DNA of 64,000 bases from Tetragonia tetragonoides (taxonomy: Eukaryota; Streptophyta; Magnoliopsida; Caryophyllales; Aizoaceae), in assembly GCA_038025085.1 (NCBI GenBank), contig CM076150.1, positions 5,322,501-5,386,500 of the forward strand. The letters run 5' to 3'. Positions 33,004-45,539 of this stretch are shown here, piece after piece (the stretch's first letter is position 1; each line of letters starts with the position of its first letter). The notes under the pieces are model-generated. The model was not told the DNA's origin. It made no database searches and was given only the letters and a program-made list of their open reading frames with translations. The position numbers were made by a program, and so were the translations under genes.

Positions 33004-33630
33004 ATGATGCTCCCTATCTTCATCTTCTCTCTCCTCTTTTCCGTCTCCACCGCCAGTGTGTCAGACTTTTGCGTTGGAGACTTGAGCCTCCCCAGTGGAC
33101 CAGCAGGCTACTCTTGCAAAAGTGTTGCTAAAGTCACAGTTAATGACTTTGTTTTCTCTGGCCTAGGTGCCCCTGGCAACATTTCAGCCCTCATCAAAGC
33201 TGCTGTCACTCCAGCATTTGATGCTCAATTTCCTGGGTTGAATGGTCTAGGCCTTTCGATGGGACGATTGGACTTTGACAAAGGCGGTGTTGTGCCAATG
33301 CACACACACCCAGGAGCATCAGAAGTCCTCATTGTGATCCAAGGGAGAATCAAAGCTGGTTTTATATCTTCAGCCAACGGTGTCTACTATACAACACTGA
33401 AGAGGGGTGATATTATGATTTTCCCACAAGGCCTACTGCACTTCCAACTCAATGTTGGACGAGGAAAAGCTCTTGCTTACATTAGCTTCAGCAGCCAAAA
33501 TCCTGGCCTCCAAATCCTTGATTTTGCTCTCTTTGCAAACAGCCTGCCATCTGACCTAGTTGAGGGGACCACGTTCCTGGATGATGCTACAGTGAAGAAG
33601 CTCAAAGGTGTCCTCGGTGGAACAAATTAA
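33004..33630 (+). CDS. Germin-like protein, type I (ABP19/20-like), GLP1
   Basis: 208 residues, no intron. The ATG at 33004 aligns with that of GLP2; the frame stays open upstream by chance, so the longer start is rejected. A signal peptide spans residues 1-17. The mature start has the germin Cys pair (C23, C38) and an N-glycosylation site at N59. Cupin motif 1 gives metal ligands H100, H102 and E107 (HTHPGASE). Motif 2 gives H146 (PQGLLHFQ). An RGD tripeptide lies at 134-136 where germin-like proteins often have KGD or KGE. It closely resembles auxin-binding-protein ABP19/20-type GLPs, which are apoplastic manganese cupins. Some GLPs have superoxide dismutase activity; that is not shown for this one. 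Confidence 0.93.
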   Translation: MMLPIFIFSLLFSVSTASVSDFCVGDLSLPSGPAGYSCKSVAKVTVNDFVFSGLGAPGNISALIKAAVTPAFDAQFPGLNGLGLSMGRLDFDKGGVVPMHTHPGASEVLIVIQGRIKAGFISSANGVYYTTLKRGDIMIFPQGLLHFQLNVGRGKALAYISFSSQNPGLQILDFALFANSLPSDLVEGTTFLDDATVKKLKGVLGGTN

Positions 33631-34079
33631 TGCATCTAGATTTTGTTCTAACTTGAATAGTAATGATTTCAATTCATTTTGTAATGTTTCTGTTCAGAAT
33701 GAGAGGGGAAAATAGGGGCAAAACAAAGCACCAAAAAAACAATGTTTTCCCTTATCAAGCATAAGATTATGTTTTCAATTCTTTGTATTTGTATTGCCCA
33801 TCAGTTTCATGAAATAAATAGTTTCTTTCTGGAAACAAACTTCTTGTCTACTAATCACCAATGATGACTACAAAGTAATTCAATCAACCATATCCAACAA
33901 AGCCTATGGACAACAATGCGACGCAATACTACAATAGTGACATCTCATCTCCCATGCTTCTTTATTTCCCGAGAAGACATATGGACAGATATACCCAGTA
34001 ACCATTGGCTGCGAGTCCATATCCTTATCCTTGCCTACTGCTTACTCGTGGAAACACGTACCTGAATCCATAATGAAGT

Positions 34080-35616
34080 AATGATGCATTTGTTCATGAC
34101 CCATAATGGCTGCAGAACTAGAAACACGTCATGATAATCTCAATTGGTGGTGTATTGGAGAAGTGCGCAATTTGTAAAGCAACTTTCTTCCCATATTGTG
34201 CAACAACAATGTCTTTCGAACACCCATCTGTTGTAAACAATCATTGGTCAGAAAAGTAAATTAGATAGTTTGCCAGACAATGAAGTCATTATATCTAAGA
34301 AAATCTAACTTGTAGTCTCTCCATAATAACATGGTGATTATAGGAGACAATTGAAATTATATTTAATTAGTTCGTATTTTCTCCGGTAGTGTCCAGCTTA
34401 ATCATGCAGTGAGATCAAGGAAACAAGTTGTATATCTATTCTGAAGATGCGCATGAAACCCATAAAATGGCCAATTCACAAGATCCATACGTTTATGCAT
34501 GGTTGTCTCTTGGAGTTTTTCAGAAGACTGACGGGGATGACCCTTGAGCTGACAAAATGGCTTCTTCTGCTTTATTACCAAGCCATGTGATCATGGACCA
34601 CCCTATTGATATTTTTCGTGTTTACATAAAGGCACTTCACTCGAACTCCTCCGTACCTGCTTCTAAAAGGAAAGTAGGATAAGTCTAATTTCATATTTGA
34701 TGAAACAACTGTGCCATATATTATGGAAAGCTGCAATGAAGTGTAGTTAAAGATTCTCAGAAGTAATAAGAGAAGAAAATGCAATTCAAGGCTTATATAT
34801 ACCTGACAATCAGGAAAGTTTACAGTATGTAAATTGTTGCAATTGTAAGCCACAAGGGAACATATGAATTACAATGGCACGGCCTACATTTCTTAGCATC
34901 GGATTACTGTTTCTTAGCATCCAATTACTGTTTATTTCACTTATACTTCTCGCATGGCTGAATTAATGTAACATCCTTTGTTTGTACTATATGTGCCCTG
35001 GAGAAACACATGTAATCACGTAACTACAGTTAATGGTAATAACTTCAGAAGGAAACATGCTCCAAGCCACAAAGTTCACCACCATAAACCAATGAAACAG
35101 GAGCTTTGTCATTGATGTAATGACCATCATGCACTGATAAAGACATATTGAGGATGCAAATTGAATGAATTCATATCACAGATAAAGGAACAGCTTTTTA
35201 AAGTGAATCCTCAAGAAACAGGGATCAATTTAACAACATATATTAGGAAAGGAATTAGTGATAGATGACTGCAATGGTTTTCCTTTTTTTTTTTTAAAAA
35301 AGTGCAGCTATTATGAGAAGATAATATCCTTGTGTTCTCAATTGTGACAAAAAGAAGTTGTTTGTTTTACTCAGAGAACTAGGGTCAACCAATCACATGC
35401 ATCACAGATTCAGTGCCCATAATTTGTATCCAAGCAACAGTAGGGCTAGTAACGAGAACCACTTTGTGCAAAAATCTCTATTGGCCCAGGGCATTAATCA
35501 AAAAATATTCATGCCACTGCTTATTTTATTTAGGGCTACAAATGCCATCCAGTGATGACAGATTGACAGTCATACTTAACCAAAGCCACATTTAGCACAT
35601 CTACCACTCACTCTGA
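34080..35616 (+). repeat. Duplicated 5' flank, copy 2 (truncated GLP unit)
   Basis: Second copy of the type I GLP upstream region, opening with the GAACTAGAAACACGTCATG phrase at about 34116. It leads to the GLP stub at 35619 instead of a full gene. Confidence 0.75.
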
Positions 35617-35618
35617 AG

Positions 35619-35660
35619 ATGATTCTTCCTATTTTCATTATTTTCATTCTGAATCCCTAA
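35619..35660 (+). pseudogene. GLP stub: only the start of a type I germin-like gene
   Basis: The ATG and about ten signal-peptide codons (MILPIFIIFIL) match GLP2. The sequence then jumps into DNA that normally lies beyond the type I 3' end (AATGAAGTAATGATGCATTTG, as at about 34073). The coding sequence between is gone and a chance stop follows after 13 codons. The promoter upstream looks as complete as that of its neighbours. Confidence 0.8.
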
Positions 35661-35679
35661 TGAAGTAATGATGCATTTG

Positions 35680-36861
35680 TTCAGGAACCATAATGGCTGC
35701 AGAACAAGAAACACGTCATGATAATCTCAATTTTTCAGTGCATTGGACAAGTACGCAATATGCAAAGCAACTTTCTTCCCATTGTGCAGCAACAATGTCT
35801 TTCGAACACCCATCTGCTGTAAACAATCACAGCTCAGAAAAGTATACAATGGAATTAGATAGTTTGCCTGACAATGAAGAGATTATATTTAAGAAAATAT
35901 AATGCTTAATGACAAACATGTAGTCTCTCCATAATTTGATGATTATAGGAAACAGTTGGAAAGATAATTTTCTTAATTTTGTTTTCTCGAGTAATGTCAA
36001 GCTTACTAATGCAGTGAGATGAAGGAAACAAGTTGGATACTGATCTTGTCTGAAGACGCGCATGAAATCCAGAAACTAATTCACAAGATCCATATGTTTA
36101 TGCATGGTTGTCTCTTGGAGTTTTCCATAAGACTGACAGGGATGACCCTTGAGCTGTCAAACTAGCTTCTTCTGCTTTATCACCAAACCATGTGATTATG
36201 GACCACCATATTGATATTTTTCGAGTTTACATAAAGACACTTCATTCGAAGTCCTCTGTGCCTGCTTCTTGAAGGAGAGAAGGATAAGTCAAATTTCAAA
36301 TAATTAAAGAAACAGTACTGCCAAATATTATAGAAAGTGCATAAACTGTAGTTAAGACTGCCAAAAGTAAGAAGAGAAGAAAATGCAATTCAAGGCTTAT
36401 ATATACCTGAAATCAGGAAAGTTAACAGTGTGTAAATTGTTGCAATACTAAGAACAAGGGAACAGATGAATTACAATGTCACACGTCCTACAATTCTTAG
36501 CATCTGATTAACTGTTTATTTCACTTATACTTCTCGGCATGGTTGAATAATTGAAGTAACTTCCTTTGTTCTATATGTGCCCTTGAGAAACACATGTCCG
36601 TACCTAAGGTATTGTTATGATCAATAACTTCAGAAGATAACATGCTCCAAGCCACAAAGTCTACCATAAAACCAATGACACAGGAGCTTTATCATTGATG
36701 TAATGACCATCAATGCACTGATAAAGACAAATATGCCAAGTATATAAAATTGAATAAATTTATATCAAAATGAAAGAGCTTTTTACAGTGAATTCTCAAG
36801 CAACAAGGATCAATGTAACACCAGATATTAGGAAAGGAATTAGAGGAAAATGACTCCAATG

Positions 36862-36902
<41 letters not shown>

Positions 36903-37135
36903 AGCAAAAAAGAAGAAGCTGCTGCTATTATGAAAAGATGACATATCCTTGTCTTCCCAATTGTGACAAAAAGATGTTGTTTGTTGTTACTCAAACTAGG
37001 GCCAACCAATCACATGCATCACGGATTCAGAACCCATAATTTGTCAATTCAAGTAACAGTGGCGCTAGTCACGAGACCCATTTTGTGCAAAAATCTCTAT
37101 TGGCCCAGGGCATTAATTAGAAACTATCCATGCTG
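35680..37135 (+). repeat. Duplicated 5' flank, copy 3 (upstream of GLP2)
   Basis: Third copy of the type I upstream region, with a poly-A run of about 36 bases at 36867-36900 where copy 2 has a short T/A run. Confidence 0.75.
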
Positions 37136-37139
37136 TTAC

Positions 37140-37147
37140 TATATATA
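37140..37147 (+). promoter_or_regulatory. TATA box of GLP2
   Basis: TATATATA in CTATATATAGGGC, about 80 bases before the ATG at 37227. Confidence 0.6.
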
Positions 37148-37226
37148 GGGCTACACATGCAATCCAGTGATGACAGGACAGACTTAAGAAAATCCACATT
37201 TAGCACAACCATCACTCACTCTGAGG

Positions 37227-37853
37227 ATGATCCTTCCTATCTTCATCTTCTCTCTTCTCTTTTCTGTCTCCACTGCCAGTGTTTCAGACTTTTGCGTGGG
37301 AGACTTGAGCCTCCCCAGTGGCCCAGCAGGCTACTCATGCAAAAGTGTTGCTAAAGTCACAGTGGATGACTTTGTTTACTCTGGCCTAGCTGCTGCTGGC
37401 AACATCTCAAGCCTCATCAAAGCTGCTGTCACTCCAGCGTTCGATGCCCAGTTTCCTGGATTGAATGGTCTAGGCCTATCCATGGGACGGTTAGATTTTG
37501 ACGACGGTGGTGTTGTGCCAATGCATACACACCCTGGGGCATCAGAAGTACTCATTGTGATCCAAGGGAGATTATGTGCTGGTTTTATTTCTTCAGCTAA
37601 CGATGTATACTTTAAGACACTGAAGAAGGGTGATATTATGGTTTTCCCACAAGGCCTACTGCACTTCCAAATCAATTCTGGAAGAGGAAAAGCTCTTGCT
37701 TTCATCAGCTTTAGCAGCCAAAATCCTGGCCTCCAAATCACTGATTTTGCTCTCTTTGCTAACAGCCTGCCATCTGAGATAGTTGAGGGGACCACATTCC
37801 TGGATGATGCTACGGTGAAGAAGCTCAAAGGTGTCCTCGGTGGCACAAATTAA
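37227..37853 (+). CDS. Germin-like protein, type I (ABP19/20-like), GLP2
   Basis: 208 residues, intronless and collinear with GLP1 without gaps. Signal peptide 1-17, Cys pair C23/C38, metal ligands H100, H102, E107 and H146. KGD replaces the RGD of GLP1. It differs from GLP1 by an extra cysteine at 117 (GRLCAGF), just after the first cupin motif, which could change disulphide state. The 3' untranslated region starts ATGTCTCTAATTCGTGTTC, a phrase useful for finding relics of this type downstream. It opens the first full composite unit of the array. Confidence 0.93.
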   Translation: MILPIFIFSLLFSVSTASVSDFCVGDLSLPSGPAGYSCKSVAKVTVDDFVYSGLAAAGNISSLIKAAVTPAFDAQFPGLNGLGLSMGRLDFDDGGVVPMHTHPGASEVLIVIQGRLCAGFISSANDVYFKTLKKGDIMVFPQGLLHFQINSGRGKALAFISFSSQNPGLQITDFALFANSLPSEIVEGTTFLDDATVKKLKGVLGGTN

Positions 37854-37859
37854 TGTCTC

Positions 37860-40100
37860 TAATTCGTGTTCTAACTTAAATAGTAGCAATGTGAATTCAT
37901 TTAGTATGTCATAGATGTTTTTGTTCAGAAGAAGACGGATAAAACAGGGGCGAAAGCAAACCAGTTTTTCCTTCTCAATCAATAAAAGTGTGTGCTTCCT
38001 TTTTTTTGTACTGCCTTTCAGTATTTGTTGAAATAAGTAACGCTCAGGATACATCTGCTTATATCTCTATGGACGAAATGACTAGAAAGTGATTTAGACA
38101 ACCAAAATCTAGCAGGAATTCAGTGATAGGCTCGATCTATATCACATTCTCAGCATCCAGCTGGTTGCCTCCATGACAGGAGATGCTCTACATTACTATC
38201 TTTTTGTCCACAAGTTTGTACTGTCAGTCTGAATTACTCATTGTATTTCAACTCCATTATTCAAGACTACCATAAAACATCTGTTTTATTTGACAAGTAC
38301 CATAAGCTTTTTTAACACTCCAAGGTGCAGTGTACAGACTCCTTATATGCAATTATAGACTAGTTAACAAATTCTGGCTGAGGGTCTTTTATAATTCTAC
38401 AAATCAAGAAAATTACAGACTTCTTCGGCAAAAAGTATAGACCTTGGATGTCATGTAAACAGCCAGGGATTTGGAACTGGTACAACCTTAACTGAACAGA
38501 AAATGTGGCAAACATCGCACACCAATTAACTGAGCTCACACAGACAGTACACAGAAATTAACTTAACAGCAAAAAAGTAAAAAGAAAAAAATGATTCAAA
38601 AGAAGATGTTGCACTAATAGTAACATTGTTTTGATTTGTAGTTCTGCTGATGACACAGTTCACACAGTGAGCAGATTTCTATTACAACTTATATGGATAA
38701 GTAGCTCAATGGCATAACCTTCGATTCGATGCTGTAGAAATTTGATTCCATTAATTGCTCTTGTAGCAGATCATGTTATATAGTTTTAGAGTATAATATC
38801 TAAGTACAGACACTGGCCTGAAAATTTCCACCAGTGTAGCTAATGCAATTCTTACCACTCCCAACAATATCCATCATCATCGGTTTGCCTTTTGTTATAA
38901 GTTATGGCTACATGTATAACTGCAGCAATGAACATCGGATAAAGAGGGTTTGAAGGAAAATTCCAGGGAGTTACACACTAGTAGACACAGCCATTTTCAG
39001 TAATACAGAGATATTTCAAGATTTTTGGTAAGATATAAAGTTAAAGACAGTCTTCAGGATAGCATATTCTTAACTCACTGACGTAATATTCCCAGGATAA
39101 CTCTATTTCTGTGTCAAGGAACTTGTCTTCTGAAGTGCTTAAGGAACAACAGGGTCTTATACTGTATATATTATGACTTATGAGCGCTATAAATTGTCGT
39201 TTCAGATTTCTTGACAACTTCAATGTTACACATAATCACATAATCTACTACTTTGACTGACTGCAGATTTACAACATAAAATAAGCCTGCACTGTCCATT
39301 TTAAATGTCTACTTTCGTTTTTGTGTACATACTTTTATATTCGCGATCAAAACCAAATTATACTACTAATTTTCTTATCTTTCCCTTCTTTTCCCATTCG
39401 AAGTTGAAAATACTTTTCCGTTGAAAATGATTTCCTCCGAACCATATAGAGCCTAAGTCGAAGCCATCTAAAAAAGAGTAATCTCCACAGGATATGTAGG
39501 TGTAGTTGTTGATCATGTCAACTTGGGTTAACGATGCCGAACCAATTCATAAATTTACCTAATTGTCAAATTGGATGTATTTTACAACTTTGTAAACAGT
39601 GCAACTAAAATGTAGACTATCCTGTTAAACATCATAAACAAAAGTAAATATGTATTGTATTTAACCTTCAAGTTTTAATAATTGAGCCACTTTATATACA
39701 AGTCAACTTGAGATGAAAATGACATGTAGAATCAAACTGGTTAAAAGAAATAATTTTGGGTATATGCTTTCAACATCTCATCTCCAACTTGCCATTCAAC
39801 CCATCAGAATTAGCAACTAATTTAATTCATATATTCAGAATAATCATATTGTTTCTATAGTTGGTATCATTTAAATAAATTTTGGCTTTGCTCTAGTCAA
39901 ATGTCAATGTTTTGAAACTTGAACATCAAGAATAAGAAAAAAAAACACAATGATTATTGTAAAGATGTAAACCCGCAAAATGTTGAAGAGAATATGAATA
40001 TAGTAATACAAATGTAATATGATATGATGGTAAGTACGATGAGCAAAAGGATAAACAAAAGAACTATAAATTCAAAGAGAAATAGAATTAAGAATTGAAC
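37860..40100. repeat. Spacer of composite unit 1 with blocks B and C
   Basis: No intact gene. It holds the repeated 3' flank of type I GLPs (CATCTGCTTATATCTC near 38051), block B (38830-39240) and the run-up to block C. The same pieces recur in units 2-4. Confidence 0.7.
38830..39240 (-). pseudogene. Block B, copy 1: possible fragment of an unidentified gene
   Basis: Minus-strand frame with STSEDKFLDTEIELSWEYY, recurring as STSEDKFLDKEREFSWEYY at 44683-44931 and in worse shape at about 42950-43190, 48540-48790 and 52180-52420. The protein-level similarity suggests former coding DNA. Stops and gaps differ between copies, and I recognise no family. Confidence 0.4.
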
Positions 40101-40250
40101 CTTAAACCGTGTTTGAAGGACCTTGGAAAAGTTCAGAGATCGATTAAATTTTGATTTTTTTTTTTTTGATGCGTCAGCCAAATCAGCAGAACAAAATTGC
40201 GATATTAGGGTTTCAATTTGGGGAAATGGTTTCATTAGATTGGGGATCAT
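40101..40250 (-). pseudogene. Block C, copy 1: possible first exon of the same lost gene
   Basis: A 50-codon minus-strand frame from an ATG to a weak donor (TTTAAG|GTTCAA), ending NFSKVLQTRFK. Related frames at 45946-46140 (SVVLQTRFK), 50607-50740 and 55820-55975 carry the same junction. The conserved ending at a splice-like site suggests an exon duplicated with each GLP unit. No intact downstream exons are seen. Confidence 0.4.
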
Positions 40251-41209
40251 TTTGATGAAATTTGTTCCAATTGATTCGAAAATTTGAATCGATTGAGGAT
40301 CATAGAGGAATTTTGTGGTTCAATTTCAAGGAAATTGGATGAATCGAAAGTCAGTTTTGATTGATTGTTCAGGGTAGTAGCTTGTTGACTGCTGGCTTGA
40401 GGGTCAACGACTCAAAAGGCATGATTTTGAGCGGGTACTGAAAGTCAAAATTATTTGATTCGAGTAAATTAGGAAGTCCACAGGCATATGGAATTACGAA
40501 CCCACGGAAGGTCAAGAGTTATTTCTTTAGAAGGAAGATATTGGGATTTAGAGAGATGGCATAGAGGTTTATTCTTTACTCGTCCTAAAAGTATTTAAGA
40601 TTGAGTCTCTTTACTTATTGATTGAAGTTTAGAACTTAAATGCCTAAATAAATCGTCACCAACTACTGATCTTTCTACCTCGAAGGATATTTTATTGTCC
40701 ACTATTATACATGGTTGAAGTAGTGTCACATTTTTAGAGCTGCACAAAAGCTATCAAGATAACTCTATTTTTGCTCATCACATTTTTTCTCTTGACAAAA
40801 CTGGAAGTTTATCTACCAACAAAATTGTCAAAATAAGCTTGTAACTAAAAAAGTTGTCAAAATAAGCTATCAAGATACAAGAGTACCTTCACGGCTATAT
40901 TATTGTAACTTTGTAAACAAACTAGTGATACATAGCTAAGCACACGGTATGAGGAGGTTGTGCATCATCCGCGCTTCAATTGCGCCTATAACCTTAACTT
41001 AAACTGTGAGAGTTCTATACACTTGTTATGGGCTTAAATCGATCTATTAAATCCGGACAGTTTCTCAATAAATTGCAGAGGAAGTACAAGTAAGCTTCAA
41101 TTTATTAGCTAGAGATCAGCAATACATGAAATGTTCATCTACAGATAGAGATCGGGAGTGTTGGTGCAATTGGTTATAAACATAAATATGGCCTATGTGT
41201 TCCTACCTC

Positions 41210-41265
41210 CATTGATGCATTGCGCTACAAGTAATTCATTCACGCAAGCAATTACGAATGACTGG
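41210..41265 (+). promoter_or_regulatory. Promoter box D of GLP3
   Basis: A block GATGCATTGCGCTACAAGTA then TTCATTCACGCAAGCAATTA, conserved about 210-250 bases before all three type II genes and the ghost locus. The spacing to the TATA box (41338-41350) is similar in each. Conservation within diverged flanks suggests a functional element; the binding factor is unknown. Confidence 0.55.
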
Positions 41266-41466
41266 TCCCAACTAGCCAAGTACTAATATATGCAATGATA
41301 ATATTATACTACATAACATTCTCCTTGCATAACAACTCTATATCTATAGGGTGACAAGTTCTCTAACTTTCCACAACACAAAGACTACAAAGTACAAGCT
41401 AAGTACAAACCAAACAAAGTAAAAGGTTTTTCAACTTAATACACTTCCTGAGCTCCAAATTACATC

Positions 41467-42108
41467 ATGGTTCTCATCAAAACCCTCTTCACTTTCTCCA
41501 TCCTCCTTATTACTCTCTCCTCGGCCAAGAGCCAGAGCGTGTTGGATTATTGTGTTGCAGACCTCAGTCTCCCTAACGGGCCAGCAGGTTACCCCTGCAA
41601 GAACCCTGCAAACCTCACAGTCGATGACTTCGTATTCTCGGCCTTAGGGGTCCCAGGAGACACGAAGAGCACTTTCAAAGCCGCTGTCACATCAGCAGTC
41701 GATGTCACTTTCCCCGCCCTCAATGGCCTGGGACTGTCACTAAATCGTCTAGACATAGGCGTGGATGGTGCTATCCCCATCCACTCACACCGTGTCTCGG
41801 AACTCATACTTGTGATTGAAGGGACAATCATTGCCGGGTTTATTGATGCAAACAATACCCCGTTCTATAAGACATTGAAGAAGGGTGACATTATGATCTT
41901 CCCACAGTCGCTACTACATTTCCAGGTTAATATTGGCAAAACTCCTGCTCTTGCCTTTGTTAGCTTAAACAGCGCTAACCCTGGCTTTCAATCTACCACA
42001 TTTTCTCTCTTTGCAAATGGCTTGCCTTCCAAGATGGTTGAAAAGATTACCTTAATTGATGCTAAGGAGGTGATGAAGCTCAAGAAGATATTCGGTGCGT
42101 CTAATTGA
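41467..42108 (+). CDS. Germin-like protein, type II, GLP3
   Basis: 213 residues, intronless. Signal peptide to about residue 22 (LFTFSILLITLSSAKS). Cys pair C29/C44. Glycosylation sites at N49 and N129. Metal ligands are H106, H108, E112 and H151. Cupin motif 1 is HSHRVSE, one residue shorter between the second His and Glu than the type I HTHPGASE; the cupin consensus allows three or four residues there. The second motif is [16 protein letters not shown]. The C terminus is KKIFGASN rather than [12 protein letters not shown] box at 41338-41350. It closes composite unit 1. An apoplastic cupin role is likely; no specific activity can be assigned. Confidence 0.93.
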   Translation: MVLIKTLFTFSILLITLSSAKSQSVLDYCVADLSLPNGPAGYPCKNPANLTVDDFVFSALGVPGDTKSTFKAAVTSAVDVTFPALNGLGLSLNRLDIGVDGAIPIHSHRVSELILVIEGTIIAGFIDANNTPFYKTLKKGDIMIFPQSLLHFQVNIGKTPALAFVSLNSANPGFQSTTFSLFANGLPSKMVEKITLIDAKEVMKLKKIFGASN

Positions 42109-42685
42109 TTTGTTTAGTTATATATCTTCGTGTGGTTATTGTGTGCGTAGCTGTTGCTTGTGTAAAGAATAATGAATAAGTTGTACTTCCTTTAATTTGT
42201 TCAGAAATAATAATGCTCTCTGTTATTGTGTTTTTTCGTCCAATATGATGATGTGTTTGTTAATTCTAGATGAAGAGAGTAATTAATCAAATCAACCATT
42301 CAAGCTAATTTTCTCCTAATAACCAATGTTGAGAGCAGTAGTAGTTAATCAAGCTAACTAATTGAAATGTAACTTCCTTCTCTCTTCTAAGTTAGATATG
42401 GTACGTAACTTAGATGGTCAATGTTACTCATACACTTCAGAGAATCTCATAACATATACGATATGAAAGAATTCATTTGTCCAACACAGTTAAAGCATGC
42501 TCACTAGTAGCTTGTTTTGCTGATGCTAGCCGAATTAGATTTCCTAGAACATGTAATGTACTAGTGCTATCTCATTCATTTGTATCGGAAAATGAAAAAA
42601 GAAGAAGAGAATCTAATAATAACTATTCATTTATAGGGTCACATAAGCCATCATACCTGAGAAATTTTCACCACTCGATCTGATG

Positions 42686-42753
42686 ATGATTCATCTTATC
42701 TTCTTCTTTCTCCTCATTTCTCTCTGCCATCCACGCCAGTAGCTCGGACTTGT
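42686..42753 (+). pseudogene. GLP relic, signal-peptide part (unit 2)
   Basis: ATG followed by a signal-peptide-like run (MIHLIFFFLLISLCHPRQ), then an in-frame TAG. The matching piece in unit 3 is at 48215. After it, the sequence changes to 3'-flank-like DNA (CTTATATCTCCTAATCAC), so the coding body is absent. Confidence 0.65.
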
Positions 42754-43202
42754 GAACAACTGCTTATATCTCCTAATCACTAAAAATGACAACAAAGTGA
42801 TTCCAGTCAGCCAAAAATCAGGCAGGAAGCCAGAGAGACTCAATCTGTATCCCACATTGCTGCAAGAAGTTCCCAGTAATAGGTTTGGCACTTGTTATTA
42901 CTGCTTGTATCACTAAAACAGGGTTCTTCTTGCAGCAATGGATACATGAATAACTGATACAGAATTACAGATAAAGGGGCTTTAGAGAAAAATTCAGGGA
43001 GTTGCGCGCTTGCAGACACAACCATCTTCAATGATACACAGATACAGATATGTTTTCACAATTTTTGGTTTAACATATGAACTACTAATTAAGAGACACT
43101 CGTCAGATAGCATATATCAAAATCACTGGGAACTCTACTTCTTTGTCAAGGAACTTGTCATCTGATGTGCTGAAGAAGCAATAAGATGGTAGGATATAAT
43201 CT

Positions 43203-43610
43203 GAAGTCTCATCAAAGACGCTGTCACTCCAGCATTCGATGCTCAGTTTCCATGGGATGGATAGACTTCGGCGTAGGACGTAGGTGGGGTTGTTGTAATG
43301 CACACACATTTTGGGGCATCAGAAGTCCACAATGTAGTCCAAGAGATAATATCTGCTGTATCATTAGGCTGTATGTATATATCTTCAGGTGACGGTCTGT
43401 GTACTTTGAGCCACTGTACAAGGTCTACTGCATTTCCAAAAGCAATTGTGGACGAAAATTGCTTTCATTAGCTCCAGCAGGCAAACCTAGGTCTCAAACC
43501 GATTTTCTCCCTTTCCAAAGAGCCTGCCATCTGCGTTATTGAGAACACCACATTCCTGGATGCTGCTGAGGTGCAAAAAGCTCAAAGGCATTGTCGGTGT
43601 CACAAACTGA
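43203..43610 (+). pseudogene. Type I GLP relic, body (unit 2)
   Basis: Starts within the region coding [10 protein letters not shown] and runs to a normal-looking 3' end (GGTGTCACAAACTGA). It has lost the stretch coding the conserved GLNGLGLS and carries several frameshifts. The HTH of motif 1 reads CACACATTT-like and the frame is broken. It shares the missing GLNGLG segment and the AAGCAATTGTGGACGA replacement with the unit 3 relic. Confidence 0.82.
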
Positions 43611-44559
43611 TGTCTCTAGTTCGTATTCTAACATGATTGGCAACAATGTAAATTCATTTATAGTATGTGACAGATGTTTTTGTTCAGAAAAAGATGGTAA
43701 AAAAACAGGGGCAAAAGCAAACCATTTTTTCCTTCTCAATCAATAGTGTTTCTAGTTCGCCTTTCAGAAATTGTGGAAACAAATTGGTTTCAGCCTTCAG
43801 GATACATCTGCTTATATCTCTATCACCAAATTGAGTAGAAAGTTCATTAGAATTTCAAACTACCAAAATCATGCAGGAATCCAGTGACTCCCTAGGCTCA
43901 TGGCTCATCTATATCACAATCTCAGCATCCAGCTGTTTGACTCCCTTAGAGGGGATGCTCTACAATATCCTCTCTTGAGCACAAGTTTGTGCTGACAGTC
44001 TAAAATAGTCTTCGTATTCCAACTCCATTAGTTAAGACTACGAAAACATCTGTCTTATTTGAAAAACTACCAAGGTGCACTAGACTGATTCCTTATATGC
44101 AATGATACAACATTAGTTAAAAAGTCCTGGCTCAGGGTCTACTACAATTCTACATTACCAAGAAATCAGACTTCTTCGTAAAAGAGAGAGACACCATGGA
44201 CGTCACGCAGACAACTAGTGATTTGGAACTGTCCACAAGCTTAACAGAACATGTGTCAAACATCGCATACCAATTAATTGCTCTCACACAGGCACAGGCA
44301 CAGGCACAGACACACATGCATTGTTTGCTTTGTAGTTCTGATGATCACATTCACACAGTGACAACTGCATTGGTTTGTTTGCTTTGGCGTTCTGCTGTTC
44401 ACATTCGCACAGTGACGGTGAGCAGCTTTCTATTACATCTTATATTGAGCTATAGCATAAGCTTGGATCTAATGCTATAGAAATTTGGTTCCATTAATTG
44501 CTGTAGTACAGTTCATATTTTATATATGGAGTGAAATATCTAACAATACACACTGGTCT

Positions 44560-44940
44560 GAAAATTTTCACCAGTGTCGCTATTGCAAAATTCTTACCAC
44601 TCCCAGGAGTCCCAACTATGACTACATGTACCACTACACAAGGAACTTCGGATAGAGGGGATTTGAGGAAAGCTCCAGGGAGTTACACACTAGTAGACGC
44701 AGCGATATTAAGAAATACAGAGCTATTTTCAAGTTTCTTGGTAAATTCTGAAGTATAAGACAGTCCACAGGATACCATATCCAAAAAATCACTGAAGTAA
44801 TATTCCCAGGAGAACTCTCTTTCTTTGTCAAGAAACTTGTCTTCTGAAGTGCTCACGAAGCAACAGGGTCTTTGTACTGTATATATTATGAGCGCGCTAA
44901 AATGTCGTTTCAGATTTCTTGACAACTTCAATGTTACACA
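44560..44940 (-). pseudogene. Block B, copy 2 (unit 2)
   Basis: Longest surviving copy of block B: an 82-codon minus-strand frame at 44683-44931. In another frame beyond its end is a chance-looking P-loop string, GTPGSGK (about 44590-44613), which copy 1 does not keep. Confidence 0.4.
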
Positions 44941-45054
44941 TAATTATACATTGTTACTACTTTGACTGACTGCAAAGTTACAAACATAAAATAAGTTCTG
45001 TGCTGTCCTTTTTAATGATTACTTTCTTTTTGGAGTATGGGTGTGTTCTTTAGG

Positions 45055-45235
45055 GCTGAACTGAACTGAGCTGAGTGAAGTTGAACTTAACTGAATAGAA
45101 TTGAATTCAACACCACCGAATTGTTTCTAATCTTAACACCACTGAATTGAACTGACACAAGATCACACCTAAACTAAATTGAACTGACACGAGATCACCC
45201 CTAAATTAAAGTGAACTAACAGGGTAAGCTCTAAA
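45055..45235. repeat. Local CTGAACTGAACTGAG-type repeat
   Basis: Degenerate repeats of TGAACTGA and of ACACGAGATCACCCCTAAA in the unit 2 spacer, not present in the sister units. Possibly a small decayed transposon. Confidence 0.45.
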
Positions 45236-45539
45236 AATCACACCCTATGTACAGTGCAACTATAATGTAGACCATCTTGTTAAACATCATTAAAAAAAAA
45301 AAAACCTTACAAAAAGTCTTATAAGCCACGTCAACATGAGGTCACCTCAAATAAGCTTGGTGTCATGCTGATCTCAGGCTTAACTATAGAAGTGACCTCA
45401 TGTTAAGGCGGCCTCATTATAAAATCTATTGAATACCGTATTTAACCTTCAAGTTTGAACAATTGAGCCACCTATATACAGGTCAACTTGAGATGAAACT
45501 GACTAAGTACAATCAATCAAACTGCTTTAAAGAAAGCCT

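Noticed and set aside
37376..37846. 156-codon antisense frame over GLP2
   Set aside because: It mirrors codon use of the sense gene and resembles no protein. Similar shadows occur opposite the other GLPs.
44590..44613. P-loop-like GTPGSGK string on the minus strand in block B
   Set aside because: The matching place in block B copy 1 does not keep the frame or the residues, and the surrounding frame has stops.
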